Shown piece after piece: positions 1 through 8,163 of a stretch of DNA of 64,000 bases. The number at the start of each line of letters is the position of its first letter. The stretch's first letter is position 1. The stretch covers positions 56,825-120,824 of the forward strand of contig NZ_QVNQ01000016.1 of assembly GCF_003432485.1 (NCBI RefSeq), given 5' to 3'. Made by a program: the position numbers and the translations under genes. The DNA comes from Actinomadura spongiicola. Its GTDB lineage: Bacteria > Actinomycetota > Actinomycetes > Streptosporangiales > Streptosporangiaceae. The notes under the pieces were generated by a model. The model searched no databases. It was not told where the DNA came from and saw only the letters and a list, made by a program, of their open reading frames with translations.

Positions 1-996
1 CACCTTGGTGGCCTTGCTCTGCTTGGCCTGCCGCTTGGCGCTCTGCTCGCGCCGCGCCAGGTTCTCGCGGATCTGCTTGTACTTCGGCTCGCGCTCCTTG
101 AACTGGACGAGCAGCGGCGTCGCCACGCAGATCGACGAGTACGTACCGACGATCATGCCGACGAACAGGGCGAGCGACAGGTCCTTCAGCGTGCCCGCGC
201 CGAACAGCGTGGTGCCGATGAACAGGATCGCGCCGACCGGCAGGATCGCCACCAGCGAGGTGTTCAGGGAGCGGACCAGGGTGCTGCTGAGCGCCTGGTT
301 GGCCGCCTCGCTGTAGGTCGTCTTGGAGGTCGGGCCGAGCGGCTTGGTGACCTCCTTGATCATGTCGAACACGACGACCGCGTCGTACAGCGAGTACCCG
401 AGGATCGTCAGGAAGCCGAGCAGCGTCGCCGGAGTGACCTCGAACCCGGACCAGGCGTACACGCCCGCCGTGATCACCAGGTCGTGGACCAGCGCGACGA
501 CGGCGGCCAGCGCCATCCGCCATTCGAACGCCAGCGACAGATACAGGATGATCAGGACCATGAAGACGACCAGCGCCTGCCACGCCTTCTCCTGGATCTC
601 GCCGCCCCACGACGCGCCGACGACCTGAGTGCTGATCTTGTCGGTGGGGACGTTCAACTCCTTGCCCACGCTCGACTTGACCCGCGTGACGTGGTCCGAG
701 GACAGGCTCTCGGTCGTGACCCGCCAGTCCCCGCCGGCCTTCTGCACGATGACCTGGTGGGCGCCGCCGGCGGAGACGGCGCCGCGGACGTCCTCGATCG
801 AGGCGCTGGAGGCCTTGAACGTGAAGACGGACCCGCCCTTGAACTCGACGCCGAAGTTGAGCCCCTGGACGATCAGTCCCGCGATGGACAGCACCAGCAG
901 GAACCCGGAGATCGCGGTCCAGAGCCGGGGCCGGCCGACGATGTCGGCGCTGATCTCGCCGCGGTAGATTCGCGAGGTGACGGCGCGCAGTCCCAT
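1..996 (-). CDS. secF: Protein translocase subunit SecF (3' end cut by window edge)
   Basis: SecF is a membrane component of the SecDF complex that uses the proton gradient to pull exported proteins out of the SecYEG channel. The 332 visible codons begin MGLRAVTSRIYRGE. The first membrane helix (about residues 22-45) is followed by the family motif NFGVEFKGG. Later come the helix block with LGYSLYDAVVVFD and the helix with GTYSSICVATPLL. The frame leaves the window in a basic cytoplasmic tail, so only the last few dozen residues are missing. The ATG lies 2 nt after the secD stop codon, so the pair should be translationally coupled. No alternative identification is likely. Confidence 0.95.
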   Translation of the reverse strand, partial: MGLRAVTSRIYRGEISADIVGRPRLWTAISGFLLVLSIAGLIVQGLNFGVEFKGGSVFTFKASSASIEDVRGAVSAGGAHQVIVQKAGGDWRVTTESLSSDHVTRVKSSVGKELNVPTDKISTQVVGASWGGEIQEKAWQALVVFMVLIILYLSLAFEWRMALAAVVALVHDLVITAGVYAWSGFEVTPATLLGFLTILGYSLYDAVVVFDMIKEVTKPLGPTSKTTYSEAANQALSSTLVRSLNTSLVAILPVGAILFIGTTLFGAGTLKDLSLALFVGMIVGTYSSICVATPLLVQFKEREPKYKQIRENLARREQSAKRQAKQSKATKV

Positions 997-998
997 GG

Positions 999-2792
999 TC
1001 AGGCCTCCTGGCTCGTGCCGGCGGTGGCGGCGGACGACCTCTGCGTCGCGCGGTGCAGCTTGCGCGGATCGAGGCCGGAGAGCGGATGGCCGCGGCCGTA
1101 GAAGTTCGTCCGCGACAGCAGCGCGACCAGCGGCTTGGTGAAGAAGAACACGACGACGATGTCGATGAGCGTCGTCAGCCCCATCGCGAACGCGAACCCG
1201 GCGACGCCGCCGACCGCGAGGAAGTACAGCACGAGCGCGGCGAGGAAGGTCACGGCGTCGGCGACCAGGATGGTGCGCCGCGCCCGCTTCCAGGCGCTCT
1301 CCACCGACGGCCGCAGCCTGCGCCCGGCCCTCAGCTCGTCCCGCAGCCGTTCGAAGTAGACGATGAACGAGTCGGCGGTGATGCCGATGGACACGATGAG
1401 GCCGATGATGTGGGGCAGGGAGAGCCGGAAGCCCATCCCCTCACCGAGGATCACGACCGAGACGTAGGTGATGGCCGAGGCCACGATCAGGCTGGCGACC
1501 GCGACCAGGCCGAGGCCCCGGTAGTAGAACATGCAGTAGAGGACGACGAGGCCGAGGCCGATCGCTCCGGCGATGAGGCCGCCGGTCAGCTGGTCGGACC
1601 CGAGCGTGGACGACACCTCGTCGATGGAGCTCTGCGTGAACTCCAGCGGCAGCGCCCCGTACTTGAGGACGTTGGCGAGGTCGGTGGCGTACCGCTGGTC
1701 GAAGCTGTCGGGCGGGCCGTCGATGCTGGCGGTGCCGCCGGTGATCGCACCCTCGCGGATGCTGGGCGCCGAGACGACCCTGCCGTCCAAGACGATCGCG
1801 ACCTGCGCCCGCGGGGACGACGGGTCCTGCTGGTAGGCCCCGTACGCGTCGGTGGTGACCTCGCCGAACTGGCGGGCGCCCTTGCCGTCGAAGTCCAGCG
1901 CCACCGACCAGCTGGCCTGACCCTGCTGGGCGTCCGGCGGCATCGCGTTGGCCTCGTCGACGTTCTCGCCGAGCACCCGGACGGGGCCGAGGATGTACTT
2001 GGCGACCTGGTCGGACTCCTCGTCCTGGTCGCAGGCGGCGACGAACTTGCGGTTCGGGTCGTTGGAGCCGGGCGCGCGCCGGTCGCCCCGGTAGCAGTTG
2101 AGGGCCTCGAACTGCTTGATGACCGCCGGGTCGGTCACCCCGGCGTAGTCCTGCGCGGGGGGCACGGGCGCGCCGGACGGCGGCACCAGCGGCGACGACG
2201 GCGAGGCCGGCGCGGACGGGCTCGGCGCCCCGGACGGTGTCGGGGTCGGCGCCGTGAGCGCCCCCGACAGCGCCCTGCCACGCGCCGTGGCCGACGGCGA
2301 CGGCTTGGCGCTCGTGGACGGCGATACCGAGGGCGAGGGGCTCTTGTCGCCCTTCTTCGGCTTGCCGGACGGGCTCGCCGACGGGGCCGGCGCCGGGCCG
2401 GTCGACGGCTTGCCGTCGGCGATCGCGAACACCTGGCGGAACTGCAACTTCGCCGTCGTGCCGATCAGGCTGACGACGCGGCTCTGCCCCTCGCCGGGGA
2501 CGTTCACCACGATGTTGTTGCTGCCCTGCTTGGTGACCTCCGCGTCCGACACGCCCAGGCCGTTGACCCGCCGGGTCATGATCTTGACGGCCTGGTCCAT
2601 CTGTTCGGTCGGCGGGTTCTTGCCGCTCGTCGTCTTGGCGGTGAGCGTCACGGTCGTCCCGCCGGCGAGGTCGAGCCCCAGCTTCGGCGTGGTCTGGCCC
2701 TGCCAGACCGCTACGCCGGCGAGGACCAGCAGGGTTGCGAAGAGCGCGAGAAGCGTGCGCCCGGGCTTGGGAGCGTTACTGGGCGGGGCCAC
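999..2792 (-). CDS. secD: Protein translocase subunit SecD
   Basis: This is the partner of SecF in the proton-driven SecDF export motor. The 597-residue protein has an N-terminal membrane helix (about 12-30), the motif LGLDLAGGT, and a large external P1 region. Five C-terminal helices follow, including the block with GIGLGLVVLYCMFYYRG and the motif SIGITADSFIVYFERLRDE. An unusual stretch of about 95 residues (roughly 125-220) consists almost only of Pro, Ala, Ser, Thr and Gly with a few Lys. It interrupts the P1 region between the GQSRVVSLIGTTAKLQFR segment and the CYRGD segment. Related actinobacterial SecDs also carry spacers here, but this one is long. It sits in the order yajC-secD-secF, with 42 nt after yajC. 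Confidence 0.96.
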   Translation of the reverse strand: MAPPSNAPKPGRTLLALFATLLVLAGVAVWQGQTTPKLGLDLAGGTTVTLTAKTTSGKNPPTEQMDQAVKIMTRRVNGLGVSDAEVTKQGSNNIVVNVPGEGQSRVVSLIGTTAKLQFRQVFAIADGKPSTGPAPAPSASPSGKPKKGDKSPSPSVSPSTSAKPSPSATARGRALSGALTAPTPTPSGAPSPSAPASPSSPLVPPSGAPVPPAQDYAGVTDPAVIKQFEALNCYRGDRRAPGSNDPNRKFVAACDQDEESDQVAKYILGPVRVLGENVDEANAMPPDAQQGQASWSVALDFDGKGARQFGEVTTDAYGAYQQDPSSPRAQVAIVLDGRVVSAPSIREGAITGGTASIDGPPDSFDQRYATDLANVLKYGALPLEFTQSSIDEVSSTLGSDQLTGGLIAGAIGLGLVVLYCMFYYRGLGLVAVASLIVASAITYVSVVILGEGMGFRLSLPHIIGLIVSIGITADSFIVYFERLRDELRAGRRLRPSVESAWKRARRTILVADAVTFLAALVLYFLAVGGVAGFAFAMGLTTLIDIVVVFFFTKPLVALLSRTNFYGRGHPLSGLDPRKLHRATQRSSAATAGTSQEA

Positions 2793-2834
2793 TTGTCGTC
2801 GTACTTCCCGTCTTGAGTCGTCACCGGCGGAGGG

Positions 2835-3362
2835 TCAGGCGGACGGCTTGTCCGCGGCCTTGACCTTCAGCCTCCTCCTGGGCTTGGACTCCGCGGCCTC
2901 GTCGTCTTGGCCCGACGCCTCCGCCTTGCCCGTCTCGTCCGTCCGGTCGTCCTTGGCGGCCTCGTCCTCGGCGGCCTCGTCGCCGGTCGCGTCCTCGGTC
3001 GCGTCCTTGGCGAGGTCGACGCGGCCCTCGTCGTCGTCCTGGTCGTCGTCGAGTTCCTCAGGCTCGTCGTCCTTGAGGACCTGCATGACGGCCTGACGAA
3101 GGAAGTGGACCTCGACGCCGTCGGCGATCTCCAGGACCACACCGTCGTCGTCGACCGCCACGACCGTCGCGCGCATACCGCTGGTCGTCACCACCCGAGC
3201 GCCGGGCTCGATGGCGTTCTGCATCTCCAACTGCTGCTTGCGGCGCTTGCTCTGCGGACGGATCAGCAGGAGGTAGAAGACCAGGGGAACGGCGAGGAGC
3301 AGAAGCAGGTTGAAAGCCCCGCTCCCGCCCGACTCCGCCGCGAGAATAACTTCGCTGCCCAT
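2835..3362 (-). CDS. yajC: Preprotein translocase accessory subunit YajC
   Basis: YajC is a single-span membrane protein that associates with SecDF. The start is set at the ATG giving MGSEVILAAESGG, which is preceded by GGAAGG; longer in-frame starts upstream would add an Arg-rich tail untypical of the family. The helix AFNLLLLLAVPLVFYLLLI is followed by the signature RPQSKRRKQQ and the conserved core GARVVTTSGMRATVVAVDDD. The last 75 or so residues form a very acidic, Ala/Glu/Asp-rich low-complexity tail ending in the basic RRRLKVKAADKPSA. The whole is 175 aa, longer than the usual 90-120 because of that tail. Confidence 0.93.
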   Translation of the reverse strand: MGSEVILAAESGGSGAFNLLLLLAVPLVFYLLLIRPQSKRRKQQLEMQNAIEPGARVVTTSGMRATVVAVDDDGVVLEIADGVEVHFLRQAVMQVLKDDEPEELDDDQDDDEGRVDLAKDATEDATGDEAAEDEAAKDDRTDETGKAEASGQDDEAAESKPRRRLKVKAADKPSA

Positions 3363-3537
3363 TACCGGGGCATCCTTCCGATGTCGTTTGCCCAGCCTGT
3401 GACCGGACCGGTCACGTTCACGGGACCGCCGGCTGGAGACGGTGAACCAAGTCCCGGAGTCTAGAGAGTACGCGAGACCCCGGCAACGACGCGACGACCG
3501 GCGACGCCGGGAAGTTCCCAACCCGTTACCCGAATGA

Positions 3538-4626
3538 TCACTGTTCGGTGGGATCGGCCTTCTCGCCCGGGTCGTCGCCCAGGTCGAACAGCGTCCCGGT
3601 CAGCGGCGCGGTCGGCGGCGGGGTCAGCCCGAGATGCGCCCACGCGGCGCCCGTGGCGACCCGGCCCCGCGGCGTCCTGGCCAGCAGGCCCTGCCGGACG
3701 AGGAACGGTTCCGCGACGACCTCCACGGTCTCCGGTTCCTCCCCGACCGACACCGCCAGCGTCGACAGGCCGACCGGCCCACCGCCGAACTTGCGCAGCA
3801 GCGAGCCGAGGACGGCCCGGTCGAGCCGGTCGAGGCCCCGTTCGTCCACCTCGTACAACGCGAGTGCCGTCCGAGCCGATTCCCTGTCGACCTTCCCGTC
3901 GCCGCGGACCTCGGCGTAGTCGCGGACGCGGCGCAGCAGCCGGTTGGCGATGCGGGGCGTGCCCCGGGAACGTCCGGCGACCTCGGCGGCGCCGTCGTCG
4001 GTGATCTCCACGTCGAGCAGCCGCGCCGACCGGCGGACGATGACCTCCAGTTCGGCGGGCTCGTAGAAGTCCATGTGCGCGACGAACCCGAACCGGTCGC
4101 GCAGCGGCCCCGGCAGCATCCCCGCCCGGGTCGTGGCGCCCACCAGCGTGAACGGCGCGATGTCGAGCGGGATCGCGGTGGCGCCCGGGCCCTTGCCGAC
4201 GACGACGTCGACGCGGAAGTCCTCCATCGCCATGTAGAGCATCTCCTCGGCGGGCCGCGCCAGCCGGTGGATCTCGTCCAGGAACAGCACCTCGCCCTCG
4301 GCGAGGGTCGACAGCACAGCCGCGAGGTCCCCGGCCCGCTCGATGGCGGGTCCGGACGAGATCCGCAGCGGCTGCCCGAGCTCCGCCGCGATGATCATGG
4401 CGAGGGTGGTCTTGCCGAGGCCGGGCCCGCCCGACAGCAGCACGTGGTCGGGCGTCCGGCCGCGCCGCAGCGCGCCGTGCAGCACGAGCGAGAGCTGCTC
4501 GCGGACGCGTTCCTGCCCGATGAAGTCGTCGAGCCGCTTAGGCCGCAGCGCGGCCTCGATCACCTGTTCCTCGGGCCCGTCCGCGTCCGCCGACACCAGC
4601 CGCTCCGGGTCGCCCGCGGCGCTCAT
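3538..4626 (-). CDS. ruvB: Holliday junction branch migration helicase RuvB
   Basis: RuvB is the AAA+ motor that drives branch migration on RuvA-bound Holliday junctions. The 362-aa protein begins MSAAGDPERLV, and the conserved part starts at LRPKRLDDFIGQ. Walker A is GGPGLGKTTLA (about 66-76), Walker B is VLFLDEIHRL, and GATTRAG and the LRDRFG segment are typical RuvB motifs. A winged-helix DNA-binding domain ends the protein. The start codon overlaps the ruvA stop by 4 nt (ATGA). A gap of 175 nt separates its stop from yajC, so yajC-secDF may have its own promoter. Confidence 0.97.
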   Translation of the reverse strand: MSAAGDPERLVSADADGPEEQVIEAALRPKRLDDFIGQERVREQLSLVLHGALRRGRTPDHVLLSGGPGLGKTTLAMIIAAELGQPLRISSGPAIERAGDLAAVLSTLAEGEVLFLDEIHRLARPAEEMLYMAMEDFRVDVVVGKGPGATAIPLDIAPFTLVGATTRAGMLPGPLRDRFGFVAHMDFYEPAELEVIVRRSARLLDVEITDDGAAEVAGRSRGTPRIANRLLRRVRDYAEVRGDGKVDRESARTALALYEVDERGLDRLDRAVLGSLLRKFGGGPVGLSTLAVSVGEEPETVEVVAEPFLVRQGLLARTPRGRVATGAAWAHLGLTPPPTAPLTGTLFDLGDDPGEKADPTEQ

Positions 4627-5228
4627 TTGCTCAGCTTCTTCAGCGCCGACCGCAGCAGCGACGCGACCGGCGGCGTCTCACCACCGTCGAGATCGGCGGC
4701 GACGGCGTCCACGGCGGCGTCGGCGTCCTTGGCGGACCAGCCGAGGTTGATCAGGCCCATCTGGACCTGTTCGCGCCACGGTTCGGCGCGGGTGGACGTC
4801 CGGACGTCGGCCGCGCCGTCCCCGACCGGGCCGCCGAGGCGGTCCCGCAGTTCCAGGACGATCCGCTGGGCGCCCTTCTTGCCGATGCCGGGGACCTTGG
4901 TGAGCGCGGTGACGTCCTCGGTGGCCATCGCGTGGCGCAGCGCGTTGGGGGTGTGCACGGCGAGCATCGCCAGCGCGAGGCGCGGCCCGACGCCGCTCGC
5001 GGTCTGCAGCAGTTCGAAAACGGCGCGCTCGTCGTCGTCGGCGAAACCGAACAGGGTGAGGGAGTCCTCGCGGACGACCAGGGAGGTCGGGACCGTCGCC
5101 TGCTCCCCGACCCGCAGCCCGGCGAGCGTGGCGGGCGTGCACTGCACCGACAGCCCGACGCCGTGCACGTCGATCACCGCCCCGTCGGGCCCGGCGGCGG
5201 CCACCCGGCCGCTGACGAAGGCGATCAT
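4623..5228 (-). CDS. ruvA: Holliday junction DNA helicase subunit RuvA
   Basis: RuvA binds the Holliday junction as a tetramer and loads RuvB. The 201-aa protein starts MIAFVSGRVA, which matches the usual family N-terminus. It contains the OB-fold domain, two helix-hairpin-helix elements (SGVGPRLALAML and VPGIGKKGAQRIVLELRDRL) and the C-terminal RuvB-contacting three-helix domain (INLGWSAKDADAAVDAV). It overlaps ruvC by an ATGA junction at its start and ruvB by ATGA at its end, so ruvCAB form one coupled unit. Confidence 0.97.
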   Translation of the reverse strand: MIAFVSGRVAAAGPDGAVIDVHGVGLSVQCTPATLAGLRVGEQATVPTSLVVREDSLTLFGFADDDERAVFELLQTASGVGPRLALAMLAVHTPNALRHAMATEDVTALTKVPGIGKKGAQRIVLELRDRLGGPVGDGAADVRTSTRAEPWREQVQMGLINLGWSAKDADAAVDAVAADLDGGETPPVASLLRSALKKLSK

Positions 5229-5800
5229 TCGCTGCTTCCTCCTCTGCTCCGGGCGGCGAGCCGCTCCCGCTCGGCCCGCGCCGCCTCCTCGATCCGCGAC
5301 CGCCGGGCGTGGGCGAGGCGATGCTGGGCGCCGCCGCGCCACACGTGGCAGATGGCGAGCGCGAGCGCGTCCGCGGCGTCGGCGGGCTTCGGCGCTGTGT
5401 CGAGGGACAGCAGCCGCGTCACCATCCTGGTGATCTGCGCCTTGTCGGCACGGCCGTTCCCGGTCACGGCGGCCTTGGCCTCGCTCGGGGTGTACAGCGC
5501 GACGGGCAGCCCGCGCCGGGCCGCCGCGAGGATCGCGATCCCGGCCGCCTGCGCGGTGCCCATCACGGTGCGGACGTTGTGCTGGGAGAACACCCGCTCG
5601 ACGGCGACGGCATCGGGGCGCAGCTCGTCGACGAGCGCCTCGATGCCCGACTCGATGCCCAGCAGGCGCAGGGGGTGGTCCTCGTCGGGCGCGGTCCGCA
5701 CGACGGACACGTGCACCAGATGGAGCCGTTTGCCCGGGGCGCCCTCGACGACGCCCACCCCGCACCGGGTGAGCCCGGGGTCCACCCCCATCACCCGCAC
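5225..5800 (-). CDS. ruvC: Crossover junction endodeoxyribonuclease RuvC
   Basis: RuvC is the metal-dependent resolvase that cuts Holliday junctions within the RuvABC complex. I chose the GTG giving VRVMGVDPGLTRCG because GAAGGAG lies 5 nt upstream and homologues begin here; an in-frame GTG at 5833 would add 11 residues. Four catalytic acids are recognisable: Asp in VMGVDPGLT, Glu in VAVERVFSQ, and two Asp in KPADAADALALAICH. Length is 191 aa, close to the family norm. The C-terminus is basic and Arg-rich. Confidence 0.95.
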   Translation of the reverse strand: MRVMGVDPGLTRCGVGVVEGAPGKRLHLVHVSVVRTAPDEDHPLRLLGIESGIEALVDELRPDAVAVERVFSQHNVRTVMGTAQAAGIAILAAARRGLPVALYTPSEAKAAVTGNGRADKAQITRMVTRLLSLDTAPKPADAADALALAICHVWRGGAQHRLAHARRSRIEEAARAERERLAARSRGGSSE

Positions 5801-5923
5801 GGCCGCTCCTTCGATCATCTGTTCGGCCGACACGCTACCAACTCGGCGCGCGCCTGTTCACGCGCGCCGTCCAAGTGAGCCGGGCGTGTCGCCGGAGGAC
5901 CCGCGGGGTCGGTCGAGGGCGGC

Positions 5924-6676
5924 TCAGTCGAGGGTGGCGAGGACCTCGTCGCTCACGTCGAAGTTGGCGTAGACGTCCTGGACGTCGTCGGAGTCCTCCA
6001 GGGCGTCGAGGAGCCGGAAGACCTTCTTGGCGTTGTCCTCGTCGAGAGGGACGGTGACGCTCGGCAGGAACTTGCTCTCGGCCGAGTCGTAGTCGATCCC
6101 GGCCTCGACCAGGGCGGAGCGGACCGCGACCAGGTCGCCGGCCTCGCTGACGACCTCGAAGTTGTCCCCGTCGAGGTCGTTGACCTCCTCGGCGCCGGCG
6201 TCCAGGACGGCCATCATCACCTCGTCCTCGGTGGTGCCGGACTTGGGGACGATCACGACGCCCTTGCGGTTGAACATGTAGGACACCGAGCCCGGGTCGG
6301 CGAGGGATCCGCCGTTGCGGGTGAGGGCGACGCGGACCTCGGAGGCGGCCCGGTTGCGGTTGTCGGTCAGACACTCGATGAGGACGGCGACGCCGCCGGG
6401 CGCGTACCCCTCGTAGGTGATGGTCTGCCAGTCGGCGCCCCCCGCCTCCTCACCGGCGCCGCGCTTGCGCGCTCGCTCGATGTTGTCGTTGGGGACGGAG
6501 TTCTTCTTCGCCTTGTAGATGGCGTCGTAGAGGGTCGGGTTGGCGTCGGGATCCCCGCCGCCGGTGCGGGCCGCGACCTCGATGTTCTTGATCAGCTTGG
6601 CGAAGAGCTTGCCGCGCTTGGCGTCGAGTGCCGCCTTCTTGTGCTTGGTCGTCGCCCATTTGGAATGGCCGGACAT
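5924..6676 (-). CDS. yebC: YebC/PmpR family regulatory or translation-quality protein
   Basis: The 250-aa protein begins MSGHSKWATTKHKKAALDAK, the nearly invariant YebC N-terminus. It continues with the family block NSVPNDNIERARKRG, the YEGYAPGGVAVLIE strand region, and an acidic C-terminal domain. YebC proteins are cytoplasmic. Recent work assigns some of them to relief of ribosome stalling at proline stretches, while older work called them transcription regulators; the sequence cannot separate these. The gene follows pdxT by 4 nt and precedes ruvC by about 120 nt, an order common in actinobacteria. Confidence 0.95.
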   Translation of the reverse strand: MSGHSKWATTKHKKAALDAKRGKLFAKLIKNIEVAARTGGGDPDANPTLYDAIYKAKKNSVPNDNIERARKRGAGEEAGGADWQTITYEGYAPGGVAVLIECLTDNRNRAASEVRVALTRNGGSLADPGSVSYMFNRKGVVIVPKSGTTEDEVMMAVLDAGAEEVNDLDGDNFEVVSEAGDLVAVRSALVEAGIDYDSAESKFLPSVTVPLDEDNAKKVFRLLDALEDSDDVQDVYANFDVSDEVLATLD

Positions 6677-6680
6677 GCTG

Positions 6681-7298
6681 TCATTCCTCCTCTGTCGTCC
6701 GGCGCACCAGATCGGCGAAGTAGTGGTGCACGCGGAAGTCGCCTGTCAACTCCGGATGGAACGCGGTCGCCATCAGGCGCCCTTGGCGGACGGCGACGAT
6801 CCTACCGGCGTTCGGGCCGCCCTCGGCCCGTCCGAGGACCTCGACGGCGTCCCCGACGGACTCCACCCAGGGGGCGCGGATGAAAACCGCGTGGTACGGC
6901 GTGTCGCCCATACCGACCAGCGGAACGTCGGACTCGAACGAGTCGACCTGCCTGCCGAAGGCGTTGCGGCGCACGGTCATGTCGATGCCCCCGACCGTCT
7001 CCTGGCCCGCGACGCCGTCCCGGATCCGGTCCGCCAGCATGATCATGCCGGCGCAGGAGCCGTAGGCGGGCATCCCGGCCTCGATCCGCTTGCGCAGCGG
7101 TTCCAGCATGTCGAACGAGCGCGCCAGCCGCCACATGGTGGTGGACTCCCCGCCGGGCAGGACGAGCCCGTCGACCCGTTCCAGTTCGTCGGGACGGCGC
7201 ACGCGCACCGCGCGTGCCCCGGCCGTCTCCAGCGCGTGCGCGTGCTCGCGCACGTCGCCCTGGAGAGCGAGGACACCGATCGTCGGCACAGCTGTCAC
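6681..7298 (-). CDS. pdxT: Pyridoxal 5'-phosphate synthase glutaminase subunit PdxT
   Basis: PdxT is a class I glutamine amidotransferase that feeds ammonia to PdxS for pyridoxal phosphate synthesis. The GTG start at 7298 has GGAAGG 6 nt upstream; a second GTG at 7289 (VPTIGVLALQGD) is possible. The oxyanion motif LPGGESTTMWRL, the nucleophile Cys in AYGSCAGMIMLAD and the His-Glu pair in TAFHPELTGD complete the triad. The length of 205 aa is typical. A short unknown gene separates it from pdxS here, whereas the two are often adjacent. Confidence 0.96.
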   Translation of the reverse strand: MTAVPTIGVLALQGDVREHAHALETAGARAVRVRRPDELERVDGLVLPGGESTTMWRLARSFDMLEPLRKRIEAGMPAYGSCAGMIMLADRIRDGVAGQETVGGIDMTVRRNAFGRQVDSFESDVPLVGMGDTPYHAVFIRAPWVESVGDAVEVLGRAEGGPNAGRIVAVRQGRLMATAFHPELTGDFRVHHYFADLVRRTTEEE

Positions 7299-7333
7299 GG
7301 AGAACCTTCCGGGAGGCGCGTGGGGATCATCCA

Positions 7334-7339
7334 ACCCTA
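7334..7339 (-). promoter_or_regulatory. Candidate -10 box for the pdxT-yebC-ruvCAB transcript
   Basis: TAGGGT on the minus strand, about 35 nt upstream of the pdxT GTG, fits the TANNNT -10 pattern seen before several genes in this window. No convincing -35 is present. Predicted from sequence only. Confidence 0.35.
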
Positions 7340-7404
7340 GACGTTCCGTACAACGTCCTCCCAATCGGTGGATCTTCCCGCGCCGGCGCGCGCCGGCCGC
7401 CGCG

Positions 7405-8019
7405 TCAAACGTGCTTGAAGCGCCGCAGCGGCAGTTCGAGTGGTAGGAACCCGTCCTCGCCGCGGTCGGCGATGCCACGGCCGAACATGTGGGCCTCGGC
7501 GAGCGCGAGCCCGAACTCCTCCTGGTCGAACGGCAGCGGGACGTCCGGGACGCCCTCGTCGATCGGCCGCCAGAACGGCCGTTCGGCGGGCAGGCGTTCA
7601 CCCTGGTCGACGACGACGCCGTCCTCGGCCGTGACGAACACGTCGCGGAGCAGCTCGCCCGACTCGTACCAGCGGAACCAGCAGCCGCGGATGACGGTGT
7701 GCAGGACGAGCACGCCGCAGTGGGAGCCGGGCAGCGCGGCGGCGGCGGTGTCGGCGATCCGGCGGGCGTCGTCGTCGAGGTAGAACAGCCGCCGGTCGCA
7801 CAGCAGCAGAGCCCGCTCGAACGCGCCGACGAACAGCTCGTCCTCGTAGGGCCACAGCGCGAAGTCCAGGACGGTGTCGCCGGTCTCGGTGAGGGTGTCC
7901 GCCGGGTAGAGGCGGCGGGCGATCGCCGCCGCCTCGTCCGGGTCGGGTACGAGACCCGGGCGGAACACCTCGGTGGACTCGCCCACCCTCGCGCACGCCA
8001 GCGCGACCGACCAAGCCAT
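7405..8019 (-). CDS. Uncharacterised protein, possibly DUF6928-like
   Basis: This is a 204-aa soluble protein of unknown function. The ATG giving MAWSVALACARVGE was chosen because GGGAGGGGAG lies just upstream; an in-frame ATG at 8034 would add five residues. The N-terminal half has the pattern DEAAAIARRLYP and the core FVGAFERALLLCDRRLFY. The C-terminal half is rich in acidic and aromatic residues (GCWFRWYESGELLRDVF, RPFWRPIDEG) and ends RRFKHV. The N-terminal pattern resembles actinobacterial DUF6928 proteins, but I recognise this only from memory of the motif layout. It lies between pdxS and pdxT without being an obvious vitamin B6 gene. Confidence 0.8.
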   Translation of the reverse strand: MAWSVALACARVGESTEVFRPGLVPDPDEAAAIARRLYPADTLTETGDTVLDFALWPYEDELFVGAFERALLLCDRRLFYLDDDARRIADTAAAALPGSHCGVLVLHTVIRGCWFRWYESGELLRDVFVTAEDGVVVDQGERLPAERPFWRPIDEGVPDVPLPFDQEEFGLALAEAHMFGRGIADRGEDGFLPLELPLRRFKHV

Positions 8020-8163
8020 GCTCTCCCCTCCCACGGCCGGGCGCCGCCCCGGACGCCTCGTTCCGGGGAACGCCCCCAGCCCCCGACAAGGCCCCGGTCA
8101 CCGGCCGCGCCGTCAGCGTAAACCCTGTCAGGGCGTGCTGTGGAGAGCGGGGTACCCGATCGG

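Noticed and set aside
1053..2816. A plus-strand frame of about 590 codons opposite secD
   Set aside because: SecD motifs on the other strand are clear; the antisense product is low-complexity Arg/Asp/Glu/Val.
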